From NCBI RefSeq assembly GCF_015689175.1, contig NZ_CP065047.1, forward strand, positions 4,278,001 to 4,342,000: 64,000 nt of DNA, read 5' to 3'. Source of the DNA: Mycobacterium kubicae (lineage in GTDB: Bacteria > Actinomycetota > Actinomycetes > Mycobacteriales > Mycobacteriaceae). Position numbers and translations under genes: made by a program. Positions 35,094 to 45,474 of this stretch are shown piece by piece. Within the stretch, counting starts at the first letter, position 1; each line of letters opens with the position of its first letter. The notes beneath the pieces are model-generated. The model was not told where the DNA came from, ran no database searches, and saw nothing but the letters and a program-made list of their open reading frames with translations.

Positions 35094-35308
35094 GTTCGTT
35101 TAACTTCCCCACACGCGAATTTCATCCGCACGTCCCACCATGTGAAACCGCAGAACTTCGGTGCCATACGCGCAACAGTAGCCCCAGGCGGGTGCAAGCA
35201 CGCGGTCGAGGTTCGCCCGGCATGTGATTGCTCGAGACGGCCGCCTCGAGGCACCGATCCCGCTACCATCCCTTGCAAGTTGGTGTGTTTTCGCGGAAGG
35301 AACCTCGC

Positions 35309-36190
35309 ATGTCGAACTTGCTGGCGGCGCCGCAGGCGCTGGTGGCGGCGGCGGCGGACGTAGCCGGCATCGGATCGGACATCAACGCGGCCAGCGCGGC
35401 AGCGGCGATGCCCACCACCGGCATCGCCGCGGCGGCCGCGGACGACGTCTCCACCCAAGTCGCCGCCCTGTTCTCCAAGTTCGGCCAGGGCTATCAGCAG
35501 CTCAGCTCGCAACTGGCGACCTTCCATACGCAGTTCACCGAGGCCCTGCGGACGTCCGCCAACGCCTACGCCGCAGCGGAGGCCAGTGCCGCACAAACCT
35601 TGGCGAGCGCGGCGAACGGGCCCGCTCACCAACTGCTGGAAGGTCCCCTGCTCGGTGGGGGCGCCGTCGTGTCCGACGCGGTGGGCCGCGTGCAAAGTGC
35701 CGTGGCCGGCGTGTTCGGCACCAACGTGACCGGGGCTCCCGCGGCTGCAGCCACCAGCGCGCTGAGCCTGGCGGCCACCGGCGGAAACATCGGCCGGGCC
35801 GCGTCGAGCGCGCTGTCGGCGGCCGCTGCGGCGGTGGCGGCACCGGCGGCCGTCATACCGGTGTCGGTGGCCACCGCCATCGAGGAGGCATACCTGGCCG
35901 TCGAGCCGTATGTGCAGTACGGCTTCAATCTCGCCTCGTACGCCGCGGGCTGGCTGCCCTGGGTGGGCATACTGGCGCCGCAGATCAACTTCTTCTACTA
36001 CCTGTTCGAACCGATGGTGCAGAGCGCCCTGTTCAACACGCTGGACTGGCTGGACGGCACCATCAGCTTCGCGCAGGGGCTGAACAATTTCTGGTCGGCC
36101 ACCTCAGCGTCGGTCAACCAGTTCATCTACAACGAGTGGTACTGGATACGCGGCTTCTTGCCGCCGCTGCCACCGCTGCCGCCGCTTTAA
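35309..36190 (+). CDS. PE12: PE family protein, PE12-like
   Basis: 293-residue protein with an N-terminal PE domain of about 95 residues (MSNLLAAPQALVAAAADVAG) and a unique Ala-rich middle, then an aromatic C-terminal part (PQINFFYYLFEPMVQSALFN, then NEWYWIRGF) ending in a short proline repeat PPLPPLPPL. Note that the Pro-Glu pair that names the family is Pro-Gln here. PE proteins are exported by type VII secretion. The place between fbiC and an Rv1171-like gene matches PE12 (Rv1172c). It is divergent from fbiC across a 215-base gap. Confidence 0.85.
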   Translation: MSNLLAAPQALVAAAADVAGIGSDINAASAAAAMPTTGIAAAAADDVSTQVAALFSKFGQGYQQLSSQLATFHTQFTEALRTSANAYAAAEASAAQTLASAANGPAHQLLEGPLLGGGAVVSDAVGRVQSAVAGVFGTNVTGAPAAAATSALSLAATGGNIGRAASSALSAAAAAVAAPAAVIPVSVATAIEEAYLAVEPYVQYGFNLASYAAGWLPWVGILAPQINFFYYLFEPMVQSALFNTLDWLDGTISFAQGLNNFWSATSASVNQFIYNEWYWIRGFLPPLPPLPPL

Positions 36191-36196
36191 CAGCAG

Positions 36197-36658
36197 TCAG
36201 CCGCCGCTCCTGCGCAGCCAGAGCACCCAGGCCGGCGGCGCCACACCGAGGACCAGCAAGAGCAACGCTCCGTAAGCCATCAGTCCTTGGCCGCCCAGGA
36301 TGACATCGTCGCCGGGACCACCCAGGCTCATCACCGCCACGGTCAACAGCCACGCCCACAACGGCAACGCCGATATCCGCGGTGACTTGGTCCACCCCTG
36401 GGCGGCCCAGACCAGGGCGGCGTTGACCAGGCCGCTGATCAATGCGCTCACCGGGAAGGGCACCGACCCGATGTAAGCGGGCAACAACAACGCCCCCGCT
36501 AGCGCAGAAAGAACTCCGTCGACGACCAACAGAGCCAGGACAACGAACCGAAGTGCGGGCTGCGTCGCGTCGGTGTCGTCGACGGAGACGACACGGGATT
36601 GAGTGTCGGTCAGGTTGGGACGCTGTCGACTTGGGAGAGAATAGAGCCGATCACCCAC
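36197..36658 (-). CDS. Membrane protein, Rv1171-like
   Basis: 153-residue protein with four predicted transmembrane helices (FVVLALLVVDGVLSALAGAL; SALISGLVNAALVWAAQ; LWAWLLTVAVMSL; LMAYGALLLLVLGVAPPAWV) after a soluble N-terminus. It corresponds in place and size to Rv1171 (146 residues), a conserved mycobacterial protein of unknown function. The start is unclear: GTG 36658 is the listed choice, but it overlaps the 35-residue small ORF upstream and has no strong ribosome site. Translation may depend on that small ORF. It converges with PE12, six bases separating the stops. Confidence 0.75.
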   Translation of the reverse strand: MGDRLYSLPSRQRPNLTDTQSRVVSVDDTDATQPALRFVVLALLVVDGVLSALAGALLLPAYIGSVPFPVSALISGLVNAALVWAAQGWTKSPRISALPLWAWLLTVAVMSLGGPGDDVILGGQGLMAYGALLLLVLGVAPPAWVLWLRRSGG

Positions 36659-36717
36659 TGGAAGCTGTCGAGACGGTCTTGCCAGTGCTGCAGGTTGGGG
36701 TCCAGGTCGGGGTCCAT
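36610..36717 (-). CDS. Small 35-residue ORF between mshB and the Rv1171-like gene
   Basis: Begins MDPDLDPNLQHWQDRLDSFQ and ends ILSQVDSVPT, with a strong GGAAGG ribosome site eight bases before its ATG. It starts 33 bases after the mshB stop and overlaps the Rv1171-like frame. The acidic amphipathic first half and hydrophobic middle (WVIGSIL) suggest a short helix. It could be a real small protein or a coupling leader for the membrane protein. Family not recognised. Confidence 0.55.
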   Translation of the reverse strand: MDPDLDPNLQHWQDRLDSFQWVIGSILSQVDSVPT

Positions 36718-36750
36718 GCGAATTCCTTCCGTGACGGCCTATTTGGCAGC

Positions 36751-37653
36751 CTACGTGCCGAACTCGGCGAAGCCCAGACCGGCCAGCAGATCGGTTTCCC
36801 AGCCCCGCTCGTCGCGTTCGCCCGGGGCGCCCTCGACCAGAACGTAGTGCTCCTCGGCCAGGATCGGCAGCGCGACGTTGTTGGACAGCGCGCCCGCCCG
36901 GCCGGTCGGCCCGACCACCACTTGGGTGGCGTGCGCGCGTAGGGCGGCGACCTTGGCGGCGTGTGCGTGGGCGTCGGCGCCGATGACGGCGTTGATGCGG
37001 TCATCGGGGTAGGCGAAGGAGACTTCCTCCGCCGGCAGCAGCACCCACTCGGGTCGCAGGTCTGCCGCGGTCAGCCGTTGCCCGGCGGACACCAGTGAAC
37101 TCAGGCCGAGAACCGTCCAATAGAACTTGGGCACCTCCCACGGTTCACCCGGGTAAGCACCGCCTGCCGCTGCAGCCACCGCAGCGGTGGTAACGATGTG
37201 GGTGTGCACGTGATCGGGATGCCCGTATCCCCCGTTGGGGTCGTAGGTCACCACCACATGTGGGCGCAGCTGACGAATGATGTCGGCCAGCGCACCGACG
37301 GTCTCCGATTCCTCGGCGTCGATGAACCTGGTCCGGCCGCGCCGCGGGGTGCCGGCCATTCCGGAGTCACGCCAGCGGCCTGCGCCGCCCAGATAGGTGG
37401 GGCCACCGGTGATGCCGAGCGCGTGCAGCGCGGTAGTGAGCTCGCTGATGCGGTAGCCGCCGAGCTGATCGGCCTGATCGACGGCGAGCTGGGCCCACCG
37501 TTCGCCGATGACCTCGCCCTCCTCCCCCAGCGTGCAGGTCACCACCTGCACCTGCGCTCCGCGCGCGGTGTAGTGCGCGATGGTGGCGCCGTTGCTCAGA
37601 CTCTCGTCGTCGGGGTGCGCATGGACGAACAGCAGCCGCGGCGTCTCAGGCAT
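36751..37653 (-). CDS. mshB: N-acetylglucosaminyl-inositol deacetylase MshB (mycothiol synthesis)
   Basis: 300-residue zinc deacetylase of the PIG-L fold, removing the acetyl group from GlcNAc-inositol, the second step of mycothiol synthesis. Zinc ligands are visible: HAHPDDE (His13, Asp16, with Asp15 as catalytic base) and HPDHVHTH (His148 probably the third ligand). Length and signature agree with Rv1170. It is divergent from a TetR gene across 72 bases. Confidence 0.96.
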   Translation of the reverse strand: MPETPRLLFVHAHPDDESLSNGATIAHYTARGAQVQVVTCTLGEEGEVIGERWAQLAVDQADQLGGYRISELTTALHALGITGGPTYLGGAGRWRDSGMAGTPRRGRTRFIDAEESETVGALADIIRQLRPHVVVTYDPNGGYGHPDHVHTHIVTTAAVAAAAGGAYPGEPWEVPKFYWTVLGLSSLVSAGQRLTAADLRPEWVLLPAEEVSFAYPDDRINAVIGADAHAHAAKVAALRAHATQVVVGPTGRAGALSNNVALPILAEEHYVLVEGAPGERDERGWETDLLAGLGFAEFGT

Positions 37654-37669
37654 GGACGCACCCTACCCG

Positions 37670-37687
37670 CCGCGCAATACTGCGCGG
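37670..37687. promoter_or_regulatory. Inverted repeat in the mshB-tetR promoter region
   Basis: CCGCGCA, ATAC, TGCGCGG: a perfect 7+7 inverted repeat with a four-base centre, between divergent mshB and the TetR gene and about 40 bases before the TetR start. A typical size for a TetR operator and likely to be the autoregulatory site. Control of mshB by it is possible but unproven. Confidence 0.45.
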
Positions 37688-37725
37688 AAAGCCAAGATAG
37701 GAACGGCGACGGCTACTATCGAAAA

Positions 37726-38325
37726 ATGACGCAGCTCACCCAGAACACGGCCAGGAGCCGTCGGCGCGGCGAAGTGCTCGAACGGGCCCTTTTCGCCGCT
37801 ACCCTGGCCGAACTGGCGAAGGTCGGCTACGGCGGTCTGACGATGGAGGGCATCGCAGCCCGCGCGCAGACCGGCAAAGCCGCCTTATACCGGCGCTGGG
37901 CCAGCAAACATGATCTGGTGCTGGCGGCGCTGCATCATGCGGTGCCGCCGCTACCCGAGCCGCGGCCCGGTCGTTCGGCGCGGGAGAACCTGCTGGCGGT
38001 GTTCACCACGCACCGGGATGTGCTGGCGGGCAAGACGGACTTTCCCGGCCTGGAGATCATCGGCCAGGTCATTCACGAGCCCGAACTGCGCGCCATCTTC
38101 GCCGACGCCGTGGTGTGCCCGCGGCTCAAGATCGTCGAATCGATCCTGCAAGCCGCGGTGCGCGACGGCGACCTGGATGCGGCGACGCTCACCCCGCTGA
38201 GCCCGCTGATCGGTCCGGCGCTGATCAATCAGCACTTCATGCTGTTCGGCACACCACCGAGCCGCAAGGAGATCGCGCTCATCGTCGACACGGTCATTCC
38301 ACCGAAACGACTGCAACAGAGCTGA
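37726..38325 (+). CDS. TetR-family transcriptional regulator, Rv1167c-like
   Basis: 199-residue TetR-type repressor. The DNA-binding domain is AELAKVGYGGLTMEGIAARA then TGKAALYRRWASKHDLVLAA (residues about 25-65); the C-terminal half is ligand-binding, with the TetR_C-type stretch PLSPLIGPALINQHFMLFG. ATG 37726 is preferred; the open frame runs further upstream into mshB antisense. Context fits Rv1167c. Ligand unknown. Confidence 0.88.
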   Translation: MTQLTQNTARSRRRGEVLERALFAATLAELAKVGYGGLTMEGIAARAQTGKAALYRRWASKHDLVLAALHHAVPPLPEPRPGRSARENLLAVFTTHRDVLAGKTDFPGLEIIGQVIHEPELRAIFADAVVCPRLKIVESILQAAVRDGDLDAATLTPLSPLIGPALINQHFMLFGTPPSRKEIALIVDTVIPPKRLQQS

Positions 38326-38337
38326 TCTAGGCGCTGA

Positions 38338-40686
38338 CTAGAGCGTCCCGACGGTGTCGACGGTGCCGCCAGTGCCGCCACCGACCGTGATGCCGCCCGG
38401 GCCGATGTTGACGCTCCCGGTCAACACGGCGTTGAGATTGGCATTGATGTTGGCGCCCAGCTGAGTGAGGTAGGCGGGCAGCCCGCCGTTGAGCGTCAGC
38501 TGGATGGGGACCAGGAAGTTGCTGATGAACGACGCGTCCATCAGGAACTTGTTCTCCAGGGCGCCCAGGAAGCCACCGGCGGTGATCGCCCCGAACAGGT
38601 CTCCCTCGAGGGGCGGGACGATCAGGCTTTCGGTGATCGCTTTCAGCGGCGTCGTGAAACCGGTCAAGGAAGCGCCGAGCAGACCGTCGGCCACGCCCTG
38701 GACCCCGCCCACGACGCCGTTCACCATGCCGATCGCGTTGTCGATCGCCCCGTTGAGCGGACCGACCACACCGACCAGCGCCGCGCGCAGCGCTTCTTCG
38801 TTGGCCACCAGGTTGCCGTTGAACGCCAGCTGGCTGTTCACCAGCGCGTCCAAGCCGGCCGGTCCCAGACCCAGCTGCGTCAACAGCGACGCGTCCAGAC
38901 CGGGGAGCCCGCCCACGGCGGCGTTGAGCGACAACAGCTGCTCGGCCGCGCCCAGCAGCCCGCCGCCCGTGATGCCGCCCGCGAACGCCGGGTTGAACAG
39001 CAAGCTGGTGGTCAGGCCGGGAACGTTGAGGCCCAGCGCGCCGTTGAGCACATTCACGGGCGTGCCGAGCAACAGGTTCGCGGCGTTGATCGCGTAGCCC
39101 CCAGCGCCCGTCAGCGCGGCGGGCCCGAGCAGCGCGGATACCAAGGCTTGCTCGTTGGCGACCAGAGCGGAACTGAGCGCGAGCTCGTTGGTGGCCAGCC
39201 CGCCCAGGATGCCGTTCTGCAGCACGTTCAACTGCGCGACGCCGTTGGTCGGTATCGCCGCCACGGTGTTGACCAACGCGGAGAACGGGCCGAAGTTGCC
39301 GGCTAATGCAGCCGTCAGAGCCGTGTTGACCTGCGCACCGAAGCCGGGCAGGGCCCCGGTGAAGCTGGCGACCAGGCCGGGCAGGTCGACGCCCAGGGCC
39401 AGGCCGGGGATGCCGGGCAAGCCGCCCGTCAAAGCCGCGCTGAGCTGTCCGCCCAGACCGTTGAGCGCGGCGTTGAAGTTCCCGATCAGCGTTCCGCCGG
39501 TCGGCAGGAGTGCGGCGAGGTTCGGTAAGCCACCGGACAGGGCGGCACTGAGCTGCCCGCCGAGCCCGTTGAGGGCGGCAGTGACGTTGCCCGCCAGGCC
39601 GGCGAGGCCGGGCAGGCCACCACCGAACGCACCGGACAAGGCGGCGGACAGCTGGGCGCCCAAGCCGTTGAGGCTGGCACCGAAGTTGCCCGCCAAGGCC
39701 GCGAGTGCCGGTAAGCCGCCACCCAGGGCGGCGGAGAGCTGGGCACCCAAGCCGTTGAGGGTGGCGCCGAAGTTGCCGGTCAGCGCGGCTCCGGTCTGAA
39801 TCAGTCCGGACACGTCGGGCAGACCGGCGAGCGCACCGCTCACCTGGGCGCCGAGGTTGTTCACCGCCGCGTTGAAGCCGGCGGCCAGGGACTGACCGGT
39901 TTGCACCAGCCCGGACAGGTTGGGCAGCCCGCCGGCGAAGCTGCCCGACAAGGCGCCGTTCAGATTCGCAGCCAGGCTGGAGAAGTCGGGCAGCGCAAGG
40001 CTTCCCGACAAGACGGTGCTCAGCTGGCTACCGAGCCCGGACAGAGCGGCGTTGAAGTTACCCGCCAAGCCGTTGAGGGCCGCACTGAGCTGCAGCCCCG
40101 CGCCTGGGCCGCCCACCACCAGGCTGCTGGCGAAGCTCGTCGGAACCTGCGCGCCGATGACGGTGTTGATGACCTGCTCACCGGTGCCGACCACCAGATT
40201 GGCGGCGTTGAAGCCGCCGGTGAGAACGCTGCCCACCGCACTGTTGATGCCGCCTGCGGCCTGCACCAAGGCGTTCTGGCCACCCACCAGAGCGCCGTTG
40301 AACGCAAGCTCGGCATTGACCACGTTGGTGGCGAAGTTCGCGCCCGCCTGCCCGAAGACGTCCAGCGCGGCCCCCACCGGTCCACTTGCCAGCGCGGCCT
40401 GCACGTTGAGGGCCTCGGCACTGGCATAAGCCTGCGCGCCGGCGCTCATCGCCTGTACGAACTCCTCATGGAACAGGGCCGCCTGCGCGCTGAGCGCCTG
40501 ATATGCCTGACCATGGGCCCCGAACAGCGCGGCGATGCTCGCCGACACCTCGTCGAGGCCAGCGGGGATCACCGCGGTCGTCGCGGTGGCAATCGCATTA
40601 CTGGCCGAACTGATCGACGTGCCGATGCCCGCCAAATCAGTTGCGGCCGCCGCAACGAACGGCGTGTCTGCAAATAAAAAGGACAT
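38338..40686 (-). CDS. PE family protein with repeat-rich C-terminus
   Basis: 782-residue protein. An N-terminal PE domain ([20 protein letters not shown]) is followed by a repeat region in which a core [19 protein letters not shown] recurs with 29-36 residue spacing about eight times (roughly 39415-40105). The rest carries a second motif seen three times as (E/Q)LAFNGxLVxxExAL-like. It is not a Gly-Gly-Ala PGRS protein. Start ATG 40686 has GGGGAGGG upstream. M. tuberculosis has PE11/PPE17 in this place on the other strand, so this gene is not their ortholog and may be an insertion specific to this lineage. Expected to be secreted by ESX-5-type machinery. Confidence 0.82.
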   Translation of the reverse strand: MSFLFADTPFVAAAATDLAGIGTSISSASNAIATATTAVIPAGLDEVSASIAALFGAHGQAYQALSAQAALFHEEFVQAMSAGAQAYASAEALNVQAALASGPVGAALDVFGQAGANFATNVVNAELAFNGALVGGQNALVQAAGGINSAVGSVLTGGFNAANLVVGTGEQVINTVIGAQVPTSFASSLVVGGPGAGLQLSAALNGLAGNFNAALSGLGSQLSTVLSGSLALPDFSSLAANLNGALSGSFAGGLPNLSGLVQTGQSLAAGFNAAVNNLGAQVSGALAGLPDVSGLIQTGAALTGNFGATLNGLGAQLSAALGGGLPALAALAGNFGASLNGLGAQLSAALSGAFGGGLPGLAGLAGNVTAALNGLGGQLSAALSGGLPNLAALLPTGGTLIGNFNAALNGLGGQLSAALTGGLPGIPGLALGVDLPGLVASFTGALPGFGAQVNTALTAALAGNFGPFSALVNTVAAIPTNGVAQLNVLQNGILGGLATNELALSSALVANEQALVSALLGPAALTGAGGYAINAANLLLGTPVNVLNGALGLNVPGLTTSLLFNPAFAGGITGGGLLGAAEQLLSLNAAVGGLPGLDASLLTQLGLGPAGLDALVNSQLAFNGNLVANEEALRAALVGVVGPLNGAIDNAIGMVNGVVGGVQGVADGLLGASLTGFTTPLKAITESLIVPPLEGDLFGAITAGGFLGALENKFLMDASFISNFLVPIQLTLNGGLPAYLTQLGANINANLNAVLTGSVNIGPGGITVGGGTGGTVDTVGTL
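39415..40105 (-). repeat. Degenerate tandem repeats in the PE gene (about 87-108 bp units)
   Basis: Successive copies encode the pattern NFxAxLNGLGxQLSAALxGGLPxL. Units differ in length by a few codons (29, 33 and 36 residues seen) and share the DNA core that reads CAGCTGGGCGCCCAAGCCGT on the plus strand, with small changes. This kind of DNA is prone to length variation by recombination. Confidence 0.8.
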
Positions 40687-40864
40687 CTGTGCCCTCCCCG
40701 CCACTTTTGTGTACCGTCCCCAGCCCGATCGGACGCTTGAGCGGAGCGTATCGAAGTTTCTGCATTTCGTATGGGGTTTTTGACACAATCCGTCGGTAAC
40801 AATTCGCCACAGGGACAATCAGTTTGGTCGGTTGTAACCCTGGATTGTTATGTTTAGGTTTGCA

Positions 40865-42793
40865 TCATGGTCCTGTCTTGACCCACTGGCCCGCGTCACC
40901 GACAATGCCGACCGGTACGGCGCCGGACAGACTGACGTTCTGCACGCTCGGGCCGGCCGCGACGATCGTGGTGTCCTGCAGGATCGGCAGCACCGTGGAC
41001 ATGTTCCACAGCCGCGGTTCCACGGCGGTGATGACGTCGTTGATGTTCTTGGTGCCGTTGAGCGCGGCGTCGATGTTCGACTGGATGCTGCGATCACAGA
41101 TGCCGGTGAGGTTTGACGGCGCCTTGACCAGCGCATTCGGGTCGGGCGGCCGGCTCGGGGCGGTCGGCGTCGGGGTATCGGGTCCGGCCGAGGGCGTCAG
41201 CCCGGTGGGACCGGAGCTCTGCGTCGTCGGGGCACCGGGCGGCGGCACCTCGGTGGCCTGCAACGCCGGACAGCTGAACCGCGACGACAACGACGTCGCC
41301 AGATTGCCGCCGGCTTGGTGCCACCCCACCAGCGCGTCGACCTGATGGTTGTTCAGTGCGTCGCGGAAGAGCACGACGGGGTCCAGCGCCAGCACACTGG
41401 CGGCGATTCCGACGTTGCGCAGCTGGTCGGCGGCGGTGTTGGCGACCGCCACCGCGGTCGGATCGTTGGCGGCCACGCCGATCACCAGCGCCAGCTGCTT
41501 GCCGTCCTTGCTGATCCGGCCGCGCACTTCCGGTGGCCCGGTGTTGATCGGTGTGGTCGTCGAACCAGGCGACGTCGGGGAGGCCGACGTGCTGCTCTCC
41601 ACTTGGAAACCGGCGCCGGCGAGCAGAGCCAGTGCGGCCGTGGTGCTCATCGCCGGCGGCGCGGTCGGCACGTAGCCGGGGTCGCTGGGTGAGCGGATTT
41701 GTGCCTGGTCCAGGGTGACGGTGTTGTCGCTGCCTGCGCCGACGGCGGCGAGCAGATCGACATCGAGCAGGCCCAAAATCGCCTTGCGCACTTGGGAATC
41801 CGCCAATTTGGGCTCGTTGGCCCGCAGCGTGAGCTGCATGACCCGCGGCGTGACGATCCGGGCGGTGCGGACGTCGGGGATCGCGGAAAGCTGCGCGAAG
41901 GCGGCCGAACCGCCGTGTACCTGGGCCACCTGGGTGTCGCCGTTGCGGACCGAATCAGCAAGTGCCGCAGGCGCTCCGGCGCGACGGAACTGGATGAGCG
42001 CGGGTTTGGCCGGCGGACCCCAGTAACGATCGTTGCGGGCGATCAGGATCTCGTCGCGCTGGGGATCGATGTTCTCCACCCGGAACTGGCCGCCGGTGAC
42101 GGGCAGCGCGCGGGCCAACCCGGCGGCGAACCCGCCCGGCACGTCTTTGACGATGTGGGCGGGCAGGATGTCGCTGAACAGCTCCCGCCAGGCCGGGTAC
42201 GGCTGGGAGAAGGTGACGACGGCATGCTTGCCGCCTTCAAGCGACTGGACGCCGGTGATCAGGTCATAACCGGCCGGATCCACGACCCCGGGCTGGCTGA
42301 CCATCTGGCGCCACAGGTACCAGAAGTCGTCGGCCGCGATGGGGGCGTTGTCGGTCCACTGCGCCTCGGGCCGGATCTTGTAGGTCACCGTGAACGGGTT
42401 TTCACTGGTCACGTCGGCCGACACCAGCAGTGTCGGGTCCATTTCCCACCGCGAGCCGGTCGACGAGTTCGGGTCTGGCACCGGGCGGAAAGCGCTGGGC
42501 AACACCAGAGCGCTGATCGCGGCGTTCACCGGCGACAGATCCGAAAGCAGGTGCGGGTTGAATCCGGCGCCGATCGAGTCGATACCCATGATGATCTGGG
42601 TCGGGTGCTGCGGCGGCGGCAGCGTGCTGTGGGGCGTGTCGGTGCTCTGCGGCGCCGGGGGCGGACTGACGGTGCAGGCCGACAGCGCCAGCCCGACCAG
42701 TGCGATCAGCACGCCGACCGTCACCAGGATGTGACGGGCTTGGTGCAGCACGAGGATCAGGTTAACGAGGGGACGCTCGCGCGCCAGCGGCAC
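40865..42793 (-). CDS. lpqW: Lipoprotein LpqW (substrate-binding-protein fold)
   Basis: 642-residue lipoprotein. The signal peptide ends in the lipobox LSAC with the acylated cysteine at about residue 40, followed by [14 protein letters not shown]. The body resembles oligopeptide-binding proteins (SBP_bac_5), e.g. [20 protein letters not shown] and [17 protein letters not shown], and has a Pro/Thr-rich insert before the C-terminus. LpqW (Rv1166) acts at the branch of PIM/lipoarabinomannan synthesis and influences mannosyltransferase PimE, also encoded in this window. GTG 42793 is one base after the typA stop and is the preferred start. Confidence 0.93.
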   Translation of the reverse strand: MPLARERPLVNLILVLHQARHILVTVGVLIALVGLALSACTVSPPPAPQSTDTPHSTLPPPQHPTQIIMGIDSIGAGFNPHLLSDLSPVNAAISALVLPSAFRPVPDPNSSTGSRWEMDPTLLVSADVTSENPFTVTYKIRPEAQWTDNAPIAADDFWYLWRQMVSQPGVVDPAGYDLITGVQSLEGGKHAVVTFSQPYPAWRELFSDILPAHIVKDVPGGFAAGLARALPVTGGQFRVENIDPQRDEILIARNDRYWGPPAKPALIQFRRAGAPAALADSVRNGDTQVAQVHGGSAAFAQLSAIPDVRTARIVTPRVMQLTLRANEPKLADSQVRKAILGLLDVDLLAAVGAGSDNTVTLDQAQIRSPSDPGYVPTAPPAMSTTAALALLAGAGFQVESSTSASPTSPGSTTTPINTGPPEVRGRISKDGKQLALVIGVAANDPTAVAVANTAADQLRNVGIAASVLALDPVVLFRDALNNHQVDALVGWHQAGGNLATSLSSRFSCPALQATEVPPPGAPTTQSSGPTGLTPSAGPDTPTPTAPSRPPDPNALVKAPSNLTGICDRSIQSNIDAALNGTKNINDVITAVEPRLWNMSTVLPILQDTTIVAAGPSVQNVSLSGAVPVGIVGDAGQWVKTGP

Positions 42794-42794
42794 G

Positions 42795-44681
42795 TTATCC
42801 CCGGGCCTTGGCGCGCGCCCGGCTGCGGGCACGCGAAGTGGCGTCCAGTTCGACCTTGCGAACGCGCACGATCTCCGGGGTCACCTCGACGCATTCGTCC
42901 TCGGCGCAGAACTCCATCGCCTGCTCGAGGTCCAGGACCAACGGGCGCGCCAGCGTCTCCATGACGTCGGCGGTCGATGACCGCATGTTGGTCAGCTTCT
43001 TCTCGCGGGTGACGTTGACGTCGAGATCCTCGGCCCGCGGGTTGATGCCGACGACCTGCCCCTCGTAGGTGTCCTGCCCGGGCTCGACGAAGAACTGGCC
43101 GCGATCGGCCAGCTGGATCATCGCGAACGGTGTGACGCTGCCGCTGCGGTCGGACACCAGCGACCCGGTGTGGCGGGCCCGGATCTCCCCCGCCCACGGG
43201 CGGTAGCCGTCGAACACCGCGTTGGCGATGCCGGTGCCGCGGGTCAGCGTGAGGAAGTCGGTGCGGAACCCGATCAGCCCGCGGCTGGGCACGATGAAGT
43301 CCATCCGCACCCAGCCCGCCGCGTGGTTGGTCATCTCCTCCATGCGTCCCTTACGAGCGGCCATGAGCTGGGTGATGGCGCCGACGAACTCCTCCGGGCA
43401 GTCGATCGTCAACGCCTCGAACGGCTCATGCAGCTTGCCGTCGATGGTCTTGGTGACCACCTGCGGCTTCCCGACGGTCAGCTCGAAACCCTCGCGGCGC
43501 ATCTGCTCGACGAGCACGGCCAGCGCCAGCTCACCCCGGCCCTGAACCTCCCAGGCGTCGGGGCGCCCGATGTCGACCACCCGGATGGAGACGTTGCCGA
43601 CCAGCTCCTGATCGAGCCGGTTGCGGACCATGCGGGCGGTCAACTTGTGCCCGGACACCTTTCCGGCCAGCGGGGAGGTGTTGGTGCCGATGGTCACCGC
43701 GATGGCCGGCTCGTCGACGGTGATGCGCGGCAGCGCATGGGCATGGTCGGGATCGGCCAGCGTGTCGCCGATCATGATCTCGGGCAGGCCGGCGACGGCG
43801 ACGATGTCGCCGGCGATCGCCTGGTCGGTGGGGCTGCGCTCGACGCCCTCGGTGGCCAGCAGCTCGGTGATCTTGGCGCTGGTAATAACCGGCAGCCCGT
43901 CCACCTCACGCATCCAGGCGACCTGCTGGCCCTTGCGGATGCGGCCGTTGTAGATGCGGATGAGCGCCAGCCGGCCCAGGAACGCCGATGCGTCGAGGTT
44001 GGTGACCAGCGCCTGCAGCGGCGCCTCCGGGTCGCCCTTGGGCGCCGGTACGTGCTCGAGCAGCACTTCGAACAGGGGGTCCAGGTTGGTGCCGTCGGGA
44101 ACCTCGCCGTCGGCGGGTGCCTCGGTGCTGGCGATGCCCGCCCGCCCGGAGGCGTACAGGGTGGGCAGTCCCAGCGCGTGTTCGGCCGCCGCGGCGGCCT
44201 CGTCGTCGAGGTCGGAGGCCACGTCGAGCAGCAGGTCGTGGCTGGCCTCGACCACTTCGGCGATGCGGGCGTCGGGCCGGTCGGTCTTGTTGACCACCAG
44301 GATCACCGGCAGATGCGCGGCCAGTGCCTTGCGCAGCACGAACCGGGTCTGCGGCAACGGGCCTTCGGACGCGTCGACCAACAGCAGCACCCCGTCGACC
44401 ATGGACAGGCCGCGCTCCACCTCGCCGCCGAAGTCGGCGTGGCCGGGGGTGTCTATGACATTGATAACAGTGACGGAGCCGTCCGGGTGATGGCGGTGCA
44501 CGGCGGTGTTCTTGGCCAGGATGGTGATGCCTTTTTCCCGCTCCAGGTCCCCGCTGTCCATCACGCGGTCCTGCAGGTCACCGCGTTCGTGCAGCGCACC
44601 GGACTGCCGCAGCATCGCGTCCACCAGCGTCGTCTTGCCGTGGTCGACGTGGGCGACGATGGCTACATTCCGGAATTGCAC
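42795..44681 (-). CDS. typA: GTPase TypA/BipA
   Basis: 628-residue translational GTPase related to EF-G/EF-4, which binds the ribosome and aids stress adaptation and subunit assembly. G1 is [11 protein letters not shown]3 is DTPGHADF, G4 is NKTD; the C-terminal TypA-specific part contains GVRMD-like and [18 protein letters not shown] segments. Start is GTG 44681. Ortholog of Rv1165; lpqW follows one base later, so they form a unit. Confidence 0.95.
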   Translation of the reverse strand: MQFRNVAIVAHVDHGKTTLVDAMLRQSGALHERGDLQDRVMDSGDLEREKGITILAKNTAVHRHHPDGSVTVINVIDTPGHADFGGEVERGLSMVDGVLLLVDASEGPLPQTRFVLRKALAAHLPVILVVNKTDRPDARIAEVVEASHDLLLDVASDLDDEAAAAAEHALGLPTLYASGRAGIASTEAPADGEVPDGTNLDPLFEVLLEHVPAPKGDPEAPLQALVTNLDASAFLGRLALIRIYNGRIRKGQQVAWMREVDGLPVITSAKITELLATEGVERSPTDQAIAGDIVAVAGLPEIMIGDTLADPDHAHALPRITVDEPAIAVTIGTNTSPLAGKVSGHKLTARMVRNRLDQELVGNVSIRVVDIGRPDAWEVQGRGELALAVLVEQMRREGFELTVGKPQVVTKTIDGKLHEPFEALTIDCPEEFVGAITQLMAARKGRMEEMTNHAAGWVRMDFIVPSRGLIGFRTDFLTLTRGTGIANAVFDGYRPWAGEIRARHTGSLVSDRSGSVTPFAMIQLADRGQFFVEPGQDTYEGQVVGINPRAEDLDVNVTREKKLTNMRSSTADVMETLARPLVLDLEQAMEFCAEDECVEVTPEIVRVRKVELDATSRARSRARAKARG

Positions 44682-44741
44682 GTCGGTGATTGTGGCAGCG
44701 GGCGCTGCAGATGGCGAACTGGGCAGCTCAGCGGGTGCGTC

Positions 44742-45473
44742 TCACCAGCCGCGGCGGCGCGGCGCCGAGCCGACCAATTGGTTGTTGTCCGCCACATCCC
44801 GGCTGCGGTAGACGATGTAGGGCCGGAACAGGTAGGCGATGGGCGCGCTGAACGCGTGCACCAGCCGGGTGAACGGCCACAGGGCGAACAACAGCAGCGC
44901 GATGAAGACGTGGATCTGGTAGTACTCCGCCGCCTGAGCCATCAGATCCCCGCGCGGATCGAGAATCCAGATCGAGCGGAACCAGACCGACACCTTCTGC
45001 CGGTAGTCGTGCAATTCGCCGAAGTGCGTGGCGCCCATCAGCGTGCAGCACATCCCGGCCACCAGGGCACAGACCAGCACCGGGTACATCAGCTTGTCGT
45101 TGCCGGTGGTGGCCCGCAGCACCGGCGCGGTGGTGCGCCGGCGATAGATCAACAGCCCGATGCCGGCGATGGTGGCCGCGCCGGCCGGCACCCCCAGCAG
45201 CAGCGCCTGCAGGTGATAGAGGTGATCGCTCATGCCCAGCGCCCGAGTCCACGGCTCCGGGATGAGCAGACCGATGACGTGGCCCATGATGACCATCAGG
45301 CTGCCGAAGTGGAACAGTGGGCTGCCGATGGACAGCAGCCGGGATTCATAGAGCTGCGAAGAGCGGGTGGTCCAGCCGAATTTGTCGTACCGGTAGCGCC
45401 ACCAGGTGCCGACCACCGCGATCGCCAACACGACATAGGGTGCGTCGTCCCAGAAGATCTCGACCAGATTCAT
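44742..45473 (-). CDS. narI: Nitrate reductase gamma subunit NarI (cytochrome b)
   Basis: 243-residue membrane cytochrome b with five helices that passes quinol electrons to NarH. Haem-ligand histidines appear as LFHFGSL and MGHVIG in the second helix and as QIHVF with a further His in LVHAF in the last helix. It starts one base after the narJ stop. Ends the narGHJI operon, whose order is the standard one. Confidence 0.94.
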   Translation of the reverse strand: MNLVEIFWDDAPYVVLAIAVVGTWWRYRYDKFGWTTRSSQLYESRLLSIGSPLFHFGSLMVIMGHVIGLLIPEPWTRALGMSDHLYHLQALLLGVPAGAATIAGIGLLIYRRRTTAPVLRATTGNDKLMYPVLVCALVAGMCCTLMGATHFGELHDYRQKVSVWFRSIWILDPRGDLMAQAAEYYQIHVFIALLLFALWPFTRLVHAFSAPIAYLFRPYIVYRSRDVADNNQLVGSAPRRRGW

Positions 45474-45474
45474 G

